Shown: positions 1 to 6,158 of the stretch, piece by piece
How the letters are laid out: every line of letters begins with the position of its first letter
Numbering within the stretch: position 1 is the stretch's first letter
DNA from: Alphaproteobacteria bacterium UBA3439
GTDB taxonomy: Bacteria > Pseudomonadota > Alphaproteobacteria > Puniceispirillales > Puniceispirillaceae
Length of the DNA stretch: 7,750 nucleotides
Assembly: GCA_002378605.1 (NCBI GenBank)
Contig: DFSK01000059.1
Span: forward strand, 1 to 7,750
Direction of reading: 5' to 3'
The notes under the pieces: generated by a model
The model's input: only the letters and a program-made list of their open reading frames with translations
The model's database searches: none
Told to the model about the DNA's origin: nothing
Position numbers and translations under genes: made by a program

Positions 1-97
1 GGATTGTTTGAAACAGCCAAATGATTCCCACAAGCACTGATGTCAGTGCTAGCGTGGTTCGTATAAGTTGATTGAAAATATACAGATTAAACTGCAT
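1..97 (-). CDS. lptF: LptF, LPS export ABC transporter permease (N-terminal fragment, cut by window edge)
   Basis: The minus strand reads in frame from an ATG at 97 to the left edge, giving about 32 residues that begin MQFNLYIFNQLIRTT and continue into one hydrophobic segment with GIIWLFQT. A short amphipathic start, a YIF-x-QLxRT motif and a first membrane helix ending in WLFQ-like residues are typical of the LptF/LptG (YjgP/YjgQ) permeases; the WLFQ ending suits LptF better than LptG. These inner-membrane proteins form the LptB2FG exporter, which extracts lipopolysaccharide for transport to the outer membrane. A GGATGGGG stretch (111 down to 104) lies 6 bases before the ATG and supports this start; an in-frame ATG at 109 is the alternative. 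Its divergent position next to pepA fits the usual order in Proteobacteria. Only the N-terminus is visible, so the paralogue choice is inferred. Confidence 0.68.
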   Translation of the reverse strand, partial: MQFNLYIFNQLIRTTLALTSVLVGIIWLFQTI

Positions 98-245
98 ACA
101 AGACCCCATCCATTGCCAATGGTTTCAATAGCACAATTGGCCATATAATGGCAAAACCTATAGCATGACCAAACCGGTTGGATTGACAGTTACGGCCGGT
201 GCCTGTTTTAACTAGAAAACCCCATAGTTCGGAGACGACAAAACA
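98..245. promoter_or_regulatory. Divergent lptF/pepA intergenic region with candidate promoters and palindromes
   Basis: This gap separates two divergent genes and must hold promoters for both. For pepA the best candidate pair is TTGGCC (137-142) and TATAGC (159-164), 16 bases apart; a perfect TATAAT also lies at 144-149 but has no good -35 box at 17 bases. For lptF a minus-strand TTGCCA (154 down to 149) stands 17-18 bases before a weak CTATTGA. Two dyads overlap these elements: CCATTG-C-CAATGG (110-122, perfect) and TTGGCCAT-ATA-ATGGCAA (137-154, imperfect). A GGAG at 231-234, 11 bases before the pepA ATG, is its likely ribosome binding site. No coding sequence is seen. Box assignments are by eye and tentative. 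Confidence 0.35.
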
Positions 246-1730
246 ATGCCCGTTAAATTACAGTTAAGCTTCGCAAAAACCGCGCCAAAGGGCGATTTTA
301 CCACGATTTGTTTGATTGGCAAAAATGGGGAAATCATCCCGCATCTTGAAAAGGATGTTGCCGCCTATCTGATTGCGGCGATGGCAACAGCACAATTTAC
401 CGGTAAATCTGGCAAAAGCTTGGTAATCTATGCTGAGAAAAACAGCTATTTGCTGATCGGAACTGGTGACAAGCTGGCGGCGGGTACAGAGGCAGAAAAT
501 TTAGGCGGAAAGCTGTTTTCGGCGTTGAATGGAACAGCGTCAAAGCGGGGCTGGCTTCCTGATCACAAATTAGATGATGTCGTTTTGGCCGATATTTGTT
601 TTGGGGCAAATTTGGCGTCCTATCATTTCGACAGTTATTTCACCGATAAAGGCAAAGATGACATCAGCGTCCAGCTTGCTGTTGGGGGTGATGCGTTGAA
701 TGCTGACAGTATATTGTTCAAAGACCGACAGGCGCTTGCCAATGGTGTGTTTTTGGCGCGTGATCTGGTTTTTGAGCCAGCCAACAAGCTGTATCCAGCT
801 GAATTTGCGTCACGCTGTTCGGCGCTCAGTGCGCTTGGGCTTGAGGTCGAAATTCTTGATGAAGCTGCGATGGAAAAGCTGGGAATGGGCGCCCTTTTGG
901 GAGTCGGGCAGGGTAGTCGACGCGATTCCTTCATGGTGGTGATGAATTGGAAAGGGGGCGGTGATGAAGCGCCCTTTGCCCTTGTCGGAAAGGGTGTAAC
1001 CTTTGATACAGGCGGCATTTCGCTAAAGCCTGCCAAGGGCATGGAAGATATGAAATGGGATATGGGCGGGGCAGCTGCGGTAACCGGAGCGATGTGTGCC
1101 ATTGCTGGCCGGAAACTGACGAAAAATGTTGTTGGCGTCATTGGTCTCGTTGAAAATATGCCTGATGGCAACGCCCAGCGTCCAGGTGATGTCGTGACCG
1201 CAATGTCGGGCAAGACGATTGAGGTGATTAATACAGACGCCGAAGGCCGGTTGGTTTTGGCCGATGCGCTGCATTACACCGAAACCCGCTTTAAACCCGA
1301 GGCGATGGTCAATCTGGCGACGTTAACTGGTGCAATCATTGCGTCGCTTGGCAAGGAATATGGCGGGCTGTTTGCCAATAGTGATGATCTGGCCCGACAA
1401 TTGGTCGCTGCAGGCCAAGCCACCACCGAAGGCCTGTGGCAGATGCCGATGGGGACGGCCTATGATCGCATGTTGAAATCGCATATTGCCGATATGAAAA
1501 ATATCGGTGGGCCTTATGGCGGTGCGATTACGGCAGCCTGTTTCCTGGCAAGATTTGTCGAGAAAACCCCATGGGCGCATCTTGATATCGCTGGCAAGGC
1601 ATGGTCGGACTCAGCAACTGCCATTGTCCCAAAAGGTGGCACCGGATACGGGGTGCGGTTGTTAAACCGATTAATTGACGATTGGCAGGGTGCCACAATT
1701 TTGGAACAAGCCGATGAGGCTGATGGTTAA
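246..1730 (+). CDS. pepA: Leucyl aminopeptidase PepA (M17 family cytosol aminopeptidase)
   Basis: This 494-residue protein is a two-metal (Zn/Mn) aminopeptidase that removes N-terminal residues, leucine preferred, from cytosolic peptides; in E. coli the hexamer also binds DNA (Xer recombination, carAB control). The C-terminal catalytic domain starts around residue 160. The metal and catalytic residues are all visible: K249 and D254 in GKGVTFDTGGISLKP, K261 in the same stretch, D272 in MKWDMGG, and D331, E333 and R335 in the M17 signature NTDAEGRLVLADAL. All sit at a constant offset of 21 from the E. coli positions, so the enzyme should be active. The N-terminal macro-like domain (about 1-155) is more divergent, as is usual. 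The length matches the family (about 500). The ATG start has a GGAG 11 bases upstream, and holC follows after 11 bases, so the two are probably cotranscribed. Confidence 0.96.
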   Translation: MPVKLQLSFAKTAPKGDFTTICLIGKNGEIIPHLEKDVAAYLIAAMATAQFTGKSGKSLVIYAEKNSYLLIGTGDKLAAGTEAENLGGKLFSALNGTASKRGWLPDHKLDDVVLADICFGANLASYHFDSYFTDKGKDDISVQLAVGGDALNADSILFKDRQALANGVFLARDLVFEPANKLYPAEFASRCSALSALGLEVEILDEAAMEKLGMGALLGVGQGSRRDSFMVVMNWKGGGDEAPFALVGKGVTFDTGGISLKPAKGMEDMKWDMGGAAAVTGAMCAIAGRKLTKNVVGVIGLVENMPDGNAQRPGDVVTAMSGKTIEVINTDAEGRLVLADALHYTETRFKPEAMVNLATLTGAIIASLGKEYGGLFANSDDLARQLVAAGQATTEGLWQMPMGTAYDRMLKSHIADMKNIGGPYGGAITAACFLARFVEKTPWAHLDIAGKAWSDSATAIVPKGGTGYGVRLLNRLIDDWQGATILEQADEADG

Positions 1731-1741
1731 AAAAGAAGCTC

Positions 1742-2194
1742 ATGCAGCAGATTGATTTCTATCAAATAGGTCAAGCCGGACTAGAGCCGGTGCTTTTGAT
1801 GCTGTTGAAAAAGACGCTTGCAGCAAAAAAGAAAGCCTTAATCCTATGTCCAATGCCAGCGGCAAGCGCCATTGATGATGCGCTTTGGAGCCATGATGCC
1901 GATTCATGGTTTGCGCATGGTCTGGATAATGCGGATGGCGTTGAGCATTGTAATGTTTGGATTTCCAGTGATATGGCTGCCAATCCGATAAGGGCGGAAT
2001 TTCTGTTTTTGCTTCATGGCAGTGTGCCAGCAACATGGGATGGAATTGCTCGCAGTTTTTATCTGTTTGACGGGCGCTCGGATGCGCAATTGCAGCAGGC
2101 GCGCGATCAATGGAAAGAATGGCAAGGCCTTGCCAATAATAAATTGGGCTATTTTTCCCAAAATCCGCAAGGTGGATGGGACAAGATGGCCTAA
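1742..2194 (+). CDS. holC: DNA polymerase III subunit chi (HolC)
   Basis: This 150-residue protein fits the chi subunit of the DNA polymerase III clamp loader, which bridges the replisome to the C-terminal tail of single-strand binding protein. Family landmarks appear in order: the opening QIDFYQ (residues 2-7), a basic helix followed by KALILCP (31-37), LWSHDADSWFAHG (48-60, matching the family pattern LW..d..SFlPHG), WISSD (73-77), SFYLFDG (105-111), and the C-terminal GYFSQNPQGGW (136-146) ending with the expected tryptophan and lysine. The length is normal. The gene begins 11 bases after pepA with only a weak AAAGAAG before the ATG, which suggests translation helped by pepA readthrough in one operon; pepA-holC is a common order in Proteobacteria. 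Chi proteins are poorly conserved, so the call rests on these motifs plus position. Confidence 0.9.
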   Translation: MQQIDFYQIGQAGLEPVLLMLLKKTLAAKKKALILCPMPAASAIDDALWSHDADSWFAHGLDNADGVEHCNVWISSDMAANPIRAEFLFLLHGSVPATWDGIARSFYLFDGRSDAQLQQARDQWKEWQGLANNKLGYFSQNPQGGWDKMA

Positions 2195-2351
2195 AGCGGG
2201 ATCAGTTTGTCTATGGCTGGCGGTCTTTCTGCGACTCAACTGATTTTTGGCTTGTGCCATAGCCGGTGCTTGCCGTATTAAGGCGGCATAGATTCCAGCT
2301 TTTAAATTCGGCGTGGCGATGGGCCATGCCCTGAAAACCAAAGGATGCATA
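2195..2351. other. holC-ndk intergenic region, no gene seen
   Basis: These 157 bases hold no supported gene. They are long enough to carry an ndk promoter, but no convincing -35/-10 pair stands out: a TTGCCG (2270-2275) has no good -10 box 16-18 bases downstream. A small inverted repeat, TGCCG (2271-2275) and CGGCA (2284-2288), lacks a following T-run and is not a terminator. CTATGGC (2211-2217) and GCCATAG (2256-2262) form a loose 7-base inverted repeat. AAAGGA at 2340-2345, six bases before the ATG at 2352, is a good ribosome binding site for ndk. Confidence 0.5.
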
Positions 2352-2774
2352 ATGGCTCTCGAAAGAACCTTCTCAATCATTAAACCTGATGCGACCCGCC
2401 GTAACTTGACCGGCCAGATTAATGCCCGTCTTGAAGCGGCTGGTCTTCGCATCGTTGCGCAAAAGCGCAAGCAATTAACCCAAGGCGAAGCCGAAGCTTT
2501 TTATGCTGTTCACGCCGAACGCCCATTTTACAACGACCTTGTTGCCTTTATGACATCTGGCCCGGTTGTTGTTCAGGTGCTTGAAGGCGAAAATGCGGTT
2601 CTTGCCAATCGTGAAGTCATGGGCGCAACAAACCCTGCTGATGCGGCTGATGGCACGATCCGTAAGGATTTTGCCGAATCAATCGAGGCCAATTCGGTTC
2701 ACGGTTCAGACAGCCCAGAAAATGCGGCCATCGAAATTGCCTATTTCTTTGCCGGATGCGAAATCACATCATAA
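2352..2774 (+). CDS. ndk: Nucleoside diphosphate kinase
   Basis: This 140-residue enzyme transfers the gamma-phosphate of ATP to NDPs and dNDPs through a phosphohistidine, balancing cytosolic NTP and dNTP pools. The sequence opens with the family signature [17 protein letters not shown], including the nucleotide-contacting K11, and carries the active-site histidine H117 in [16 protein letters not shown], at the same number as in E. coli Ndk. The length is exactly typical. I chose the ATG at 2352 because the protein then begins at the conserved N-terminus and AAAGGA lies six bases upstream; an in-frame GTG at 2313 would add 13 residues with no family match. It follows holC after 157 bases and ends 21 bases before a strong terminator, so it closes the pepA-holC-ndk transcription block, perhaps also with its own promoter. 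Confidence 0.97.
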   Translation: MALERTFSIIKPDATRRNLTGQINARLEAAGLRIVAQKRKQLTQGEAEAFYAVHAERPFYNDLVAFMTSGPVVVQVLEGENAVLANREVMGATNPADAADGTIRKDFAESIEANSVHGSDSPENAAIEIAYFFAGCEITS

Positions 2775-2795
2775 ACCATCATTGATGACCATAAG

Positions 2796-2823
2796 AAAAG
2801 GCGGGGTTTGCCCCGCCTTTTTT
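2796..2823 (+). terminator. Rho-independent terminator after ndk, probably bidirectional
   Basis: A perfect 11-base inverted repeat, AAAAGGCGGGG (2796-2806) and CCCCGCCTTTT (2811-2821), encloses a TTTG loop and is followed by more T residues to 2823, making a GC-rich hairpin with a six-T tail. It lies 21 bases past the ndk stop. Read on the minus strand the same hairpin ends in TTTTC, so it could also stop transcription of the small gene whose stop is at 2861, making this a shared terminator for converging genes. Confidence 0.93.
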
Positions 2824-2860
2824 ATTGATCTCGAAAAATGCCAATACGGCCTTTTCAAAG

Positions 2861-2992
2861 CTAGACCAGCGTTGCCGCCATGATCACCAGCGTTGCCACA
2901 ATCGCAATGATGCCGATTTTCGCAGCAAGCATGAAATTTTGGTAGATTTGCAGATGTGCCTTGTCCTGCTTGTCGAGTGATTTTGTGTCCAT
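2861..2992 (-). CDS. Small membrane protein resembling bacterial aa3-type cytochrome c oxidase subunit IV
   Basis: The minus strand encodes a 43-residue protein beginning MDTKSLDKQDKAHLQIYQNF and continuing through a single hydrophobic helix (about residues 21-43) that ends at a TAG. A short charged N-terminus, a H-x3-Y-x2-F motif (H13, Y17, F20) with K25, then one transmembrane helix to the C-terminus is the layout of the small subunit IV of alphaproteobacterial aa3 oxidases (the PF07835 type, as in Paracoccus), a 40-60 residue accessory of the respiratory terminal oxidase with no known catalytic residue. AAAAGG lies eight bases before the ATG, a promoter fits just upstream, and the ndk terminator lies 37 bases past the stop, so it looks like a complete one-gene transcription unit. 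No other oxidase gene is nearby, so the identity rests on pattern alone; an unrelated single-helix protein is the alternative. Confidence 0.62.
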   Translation of the reverse strand: MDTKSLDKQDKAHLQIYQNFMLAAKIGIIAIVATLVIMAATLV

Positions 2993-3015
2993 GATAAATG
3001 CCTTTTCCCCAAAAC

Positions 3016-3044
3016 GGTATATTTATGGGATGGTTGACCTGCAA
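3016..3044 (-). promoter_or_regulatory. Candidate sigma-70 promoter for the small subunit IV-like gene
   Basis: On the minus strand TTGCAG (3044 down to 3039) is separated by exactly 17 bases from TATACC (3021 down to 3016). Transcription would start near 3009, giving a leader of under 20 bases that still contains the AAAAGG ribosome binding site at 3006-3001. The spacing and a short, usable leader support it; the boxes are not perfect consensus and were found by eye. Confidence 0.42.
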
Positions 3045-3060
3045 CGCCCCATACCGTCGT

Positions 3061-3080
3061 ATAAATCATCCTAGATTTAT
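3061..3080. repeat. AT-rich inverted repeat between purN and the small gene
   Basis: ATAAATC (3061-3067) and GATTTAT (3074-3080) form a perfect 7-base inverted repeat around a six-base spacer. It lies about 50 bases past the purN stop and 17-37 bases upstream of the candidate -35 box of the small gene. There is no T-run on either side, so it does not look like a terminator. An operator-like site is possible but unproven. The rest of 2993-3131 contains no further gene that I can support. Confidence 0.35.
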
Positions 3081-3131
3081 GACCGAATAAGCGCGGCAAA
3101 TCAACCGGACAATTTGACGATTTTACTGATG

Positions 3132-3806
3132 CTATGAAACGTCAGGCCAAATCACACAAGGCGCCAAAACAGTTTGCATTGCCGCTGGGGCTGCAGCCAG
3201 TGTTTTTGCATGCCAGACAACGCCATCGGGTAAAAGCGTCACAGTCCGCGCGGCCAAGCTGAACAAAACAAAAGGATAGATTTGATGCTCAAGCTGAAGA
3301 ACGCGGCCAGCAAGCCCCTTGGCAGTGTCGGTTTCATCGACAGCCAGGGACGCTTGTAAAATCAGTGGCCCGTCATCAAGCTTGGCATTGACCAGATGGA
3401 TTGATACGCCATGAGTTTTCGCGCCAGCATCAATGGCACGTTGATGCGTATCTAACCCTTTGAACGCGGGCAATAATGACGGGTGGATATTAATCAGCCT
3501 TCCGGCAAATTGATCAACAAATACAGCCCCTAAAATGGCCATATAACCTGCCAGAAACACATAATCGGCGCGGCAATTTTCGATGCTGGATGCGATGGCT
3601 GCATCATGGGCAGGACGATTGTCAAAATCGCTGCGTTTCACCACTTTGGTTGCAAGCCCCCGCGCCGCAGCAAGAGCAATGCCGTCACAATCTTTATTGC
3701 TGATCACAAGGACAATCTTGGCGTCAATTCGGTATTTTTCAATGGCATCAGCAAGGCTCAGCATATTGCTGCCACGCCCTGAAATGAGAACAGCAAGCCG
3801 AATCAT
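3132..3806 (-). CDS. purN: Phosphoribosylglycinamide formyltransferase PurN (GAR transformylase)
   Basis: This 224-residue cytosolic enzyme carries out the third step of de novo purine synthesis, moving a formyl group from 10-formyltetrahydrofolate to GAR. The N-terminal Rossmann-like half shows LISGRGSN (residues 7-14), the phosphate-binding loop. The catalytic trio falls at the same numbers as in E. coli: N106 and H108 in INIHPSLLPAFKG, and D144 in VNAKLDDGPLI. The folate-binding LAGYM (85-89) is also present, so the enzyme should be active. The C-terminus runs about 12 residues past the 212-residue E. coli protein, with an alanine-rich tail of unclear meaning. The ATG overlaps the purM stop as ATGA, which implies translational coupling from purM. 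No terminator is visible after the stop. Confidence 0.97.
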   Translation of the reverse strand: MIRLAVLISGRGSNMLSLADAIEKYRIDAKIVLVISNKDCDGIALAAARGLATKVVKRSDFDNRPAHDAAIASSIENCRADYVFLAGYMAILGAVFVDQFAGRLINIHPSLLPAFKGLDTHQRAIDAGAKTHGVSIHLVNAKLDDGPLILQASLAVDETDTAKGLAGRVLQLEHQIYPFVLFSLAARTVTLLPDGVVWHAKTLAAAPAAMQTVLAPCVIWPDVS

Positions 3807-4894
3807 GCCTGCCCAAGCCAGTGGCCGCTATTTTCCAGAATAACAGCATCACCCTCATCACGGCTGACAAGCTTGCCGATGATCAGGGCTTCAGGCTCAG
3901 GGCCATTTTTCAATGCCTGAAGTACGGCATCAGCCTTATCAGCCGCAACATAGATAATCAGGCCGATGCCACAATTGAATGTACGCGCCAGTTCAAAAAG
4001 TTCCATCCGGCCTTGGTCGCGAAGCCAGCCAAATACGGGTGGTAAAGGCGCGGCCGCACAATCGAATGCGAATGCCAGCGTGTCATCATAAACGCGTGGC
4101 GGATTTTCGATGAGACCGCCACCAGTCACATGAACAATGCCATTCACACCACCAGTTGCAAGCGCGGCTGCCGCTGCCTTTTGATAAATGCGTGTTGGTG
4201 CCATCAATTGTGCGCCAAGGCTGCCTTGATCAGGGGCAAAGGGCGCAGGCGCATCAAGCGCGGCACCCGATATATCAATAATTTTGCGAACCAGTGAGAA
4301 GCCGTTGGAATGAACGCCTGATGACCGAAGGCCAATCGCCACATCCCCCGATTTGGGCTGGCCTGGTGACAATAATGTGCCGCGTTCAGCAGCGCCAATG
4401 CAAAAACCGGCAAGGTCATAGGTGCCAGTTGGATACATGCCTGGCATTTCTGCCGTTTCACCGCCAATCAGGGCGCAGTCAGCCTCGACACAGCCATCGG
4501 CAATACCGGCGATAACTTCAACAGCCATGTCGCGTTCTAATTTTCCTGTTGCAAAATAATCAAGGAAAAACAGTGGCATTGCCCCTTGTGCCAAAATATC
4601 ATTCGCACACATGGCAACAAGGTCAATACCAACGCCGCGATGCAATCCGGTGGTTTTGGCAAGTTCTAATTTGGTGCCAACGCCATCGGTAGCAGCGACC
4701 AAAATTGGATCATGGAAACCGGCTGCTTTGGTGTCGAATAAACCGCCAAACCCGCCAAGGTCGGTGCTGGCACCAGCGCGTTTTGTGCGCTTGGCATGTG
4801 GGGCGATATCACCAATCAGTGCATCGCCTTCATCAATATCTACACCAGCGTCGCTATATTTCAGGGATTTAGGTTGTTTTTGTCCGCTAGACAT
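3803..4894 (-). CDS. purM: Phosphoribosylformylglycinamidine cyclo-ligase PurM (AIR synthetase)
   Basis: This 363-residue enzyme closes the imidazole ring in the fifth step of purine synthesis, converting FGAM and ATP to AIR. It has the two-part PurM/SelD fold: an N-terminal half starting at LKYSDAGVDI (residues 11-20), with the ATP and metal loop ATDGVGTKL (68-76), GIDLVAMCANDI (89-100) and the signature GGETAEMPGMY (144-154); then the C-terminal half with LRSSGVHSNGFSLVR (189-203) and the glycine-rich TGGG loop. The length suits the family (about 345) with a short N-terminal extension. The ATG at 4894 has GAGG five bases upstream. It is the first gene of a two-gene purM-purN operon with a 4-base overlap, and it is divergent from the DUF2066 gene. 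No riboswitch is apparent in the 100-base upstream gap. Confidence 0.97.
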   Translation of the reverse strand: MSSGQKQPKSLKYSDAGVDIDEGDALIGDIAPHAKRTKRAGASTDLGGFGGLFDTKAAGFHDPILVAATDGVGTKLELAKTTGLHRGVGIDLVAMCANDILAQGAMPLFFLDYFATGKLERDMAVEVIAGIADGCVEADCALIGGETAEMPGMYPTGTYDLAGFCIGAAERGTLLSPGQPKSGDVAIGLRSSGVHSNGFSLVRKIIDISGAALDAPAPFAPDQGSLGAQLMAPTRIYQKAAAAALATGGVNGIVHVTGGGLIENPPRVYDDTLAFAFDCAAAPLPPVFGWLRDQGRMELFELARTFNCGIGLIIYVAADKADAVLQALKNGPEPEALIIGKLVSRDEGDAVILENSGHWLGQA

Positions 4895-4994
4895 GCTGGC
4901 CTCGATGATTAGGAATGATATAAGATTTAAGGAATTACGTTCGGTAGTTTTAAAATTGGCAAAGAATCAACCCGCATAATAGGCATTGGACGAC
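4895..4994. promoter_or_regulatory. Divergent purM / DUF2066 intergenic region
   Basis: These 100 bases must supply promoters in both directions. Toward purM, a minus-strand TTGCCA (4962 down to 4957) lies 17 bases before a poor CGTAAT (4939 down to 4934), and a TATATC (4922 down to 4917) is a second -10 candidate without a good partner. Toward the DUF2066 gene, TTGGCA (4956-4961) precedes TAATAG (4977-4982) by a short 15 bases. The two -35 candidates overlap each other. The region is AT-rich with no coding sequence. Promoter placement is weak; the divergent arrangement itself is clear. Confidence 0.3.
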
Positions 4995-6140
4995 ATGCGC
5001 GCAGCATTTATCTTTCAGTTAATCACACTATTTCGCCGTCAGTCTAGATTGCTGGTGATTTTGACGTTTGGCCTTGCCGTCAGCGAACCGGTTCTGGCGG
5101 CCAATAATCGCTGCAACGAGCCGGTATTTGGTGTTGCTGGCGTGCAGATTGACCAACGCGCCGAAACCGCTTCAAAAGCGCGGGATATGGGGATTCGCAA
5201 TGCCGCAGAACGCGCTTTTGCAACCGTTCTAGACCGATTGCTGGCAACATCCGATGGTCGGGCGCAATTCATGGCGTCGCATGATCTTGATGATTTTTCC
5301 GATTTCACCCATATTGTTAAAGAAAATAATCTGGAAAAACGCTATATCGCGACGCTTGATTTCTGTTTTGATGCGGCGCGGCTTCGCCAAGCGATGATTG
5401 CTGCCGGATTGCAATGGTCGGAATTGCAAAGCCCGCCCATTTTGGTTGTGCCTGTTTGGAAAGGCCCCGATGGCGCGCGGGCATGGTATCGTGACAACAA
5501 ATGGCTTGCGGGCTGGTGGGATGCGGTGGCGTCTTACAAGGGCCTGTTATCATTGCGCCAGCTTGATCGAAATTTGATCAATGAGCGCCAGTTTCGCGGC
5601 GAAGATCTGGCCGATGCCAATCCGGCCAAACTGGCCGCGGCTGCCAGCCTTGTCAAAGCCGAACAGGTAATGGTGGTGATGGCCGCCCTCGATTATGATG
5701 GGTCAAAACCGGTAATCACGATCACCGTGCGGCTTTTTGATAAAAACGGCCAATTGCTAACCGATATTTTATATGACGATCAGATGGTATTGACCAATCA
5801 AGATCAGGATGGTCTTGACGCGATGCGCCAGAAAATTATCGCCAAGATGGATTCAAGCTGGCATATAGCAAATCTGATAGATGATGCTGCAGCCGATAAT
5901 ATAACGGTTTTTATGCCGGTTTCTTCAATCAAGGAATGGGCAAAGCGCCTGACGGCCCTAAATGCTGTGGCGGTGATTCAAAACTATGACATCTTGTCGC
6001 TTGATACAACGGGCGGACAGGTTGTTTTACGGCTTGTTGGGTCGCGCGAAGCGTTGGTCAATGCGCTTGCCGCCCATCAGCTAGAGCTTGTCGATGATAA
6101 TGGCCGTTTGCTGATCAAAGCCAAGCCGAAAAACAGCTAG
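4995..6140 (+). CDS. Exported DUF2066 family protein of unknown function
   Basis: This 381-residue protein is recognised as DUF2066 from its pattern and its position beside hda; its function is unknown. Residues 1-35 look like a signal peptide: a basic stretch (RRQSR, 14-18), a hydrophobic core (LLVILTFGLAV) and a VLA-AN cleavage site near 35/36, so the mature protein is probably periplasmic. The N-terminal region (about 45-135) has the family features of alternating Ala/Arg helices (ARDMGIRNAAERAF) and YIATLDFCFD; a PPILVVPVW segment and a tryptophan-rich WYRDNKWLAGWW stretch follow. The C-terminal 70 residues have alternating hydrophobics as in a beta-rich domain. There is no other membrane segment. 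The mature part has only two cysteines, C40 and C124. I prefer the ATG at 4995 over a TTG at 4986, although neither has a strong ribosome binding site. hda follows after 18 bases, so they are probably cotranscribed. Confidence 0.8.
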   Translation: MRAAFIFQLITLFRRQSRLLVILTFGLAVSEPVLAANNRCNEPVFGVAGVQIDQRAETASKARDMGIRNAAERAFATVLDRLLATSDGRAQFMASHDLDDFSDFTHIVKENNLEKRYIATLDFCFDAARLRQAMIAAGLQWSELQSPPILVVPVWKGPDGARAWYRDNKWLAGWWDAVASYKGLLSLRQLDRNLINERQFRGEDLADANPAKLAAAASLVKAEQVMVVMAALDYDGSKPVITITVRLFDKNGQLLTDILYDDQMVLTNQDQDGLDAMRQKIIAKMDSSWHIANLIDDAAADNITVFMPVSSIKEWAKRLTALNAVAVIQNYDILSLDTTGGQVVLRLVGSREALVNALAAHQLELVDDNGRLLIKAKPKNS

Positions 6141-6158
6141 GGCGATGGGCCGATTGAT

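Noticed and set aside
635..1213. 192-residue open frame on the minus strand inside pepA
   Set aside because: It lies wholly within the conserved catalytic region of pepA, has a Pro/Ser-rich composition typical of an antisense frame, and shows no family motif or ribosome binding site.
2271..2288. TGCCG/CGGCA hairpin as a possible terminator between holC and ndk
   Set aside because: It has only five base pairs, an eight-base loop, and no T-run after it.
2315..2325. GGCGATGGGCC shared with 6141-6151, both just upstream of genes
   Set aside because: Several 11-base matches are expected by chance in a window this size, and the spacing to the two start codons differs.
2313..2351. Longer ndk start at a GTG, adding 13 residues
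   Set aside because: The ATG at 2352 gives the family's normal N-terminus and length and has AAAGGA six bases upstream.
2769..3044. 91-residue minus-strand open frame across the ndk-purN gap
   Set aside because: It runs through the strong ndk terminator and into the end of ndk, with His/Cys-rich composition. The 43-residue frame at 2861-2992 overlapping it has a ribosome binding site, promoter and plausible protein pattern.
4986..4994. TTG start three codons upstream for the DUF2066 gene
   Set aside because: An ATG follows immediately at 4995, leaves the signal peptide intact, and the TTG has no better ribosome binding site.
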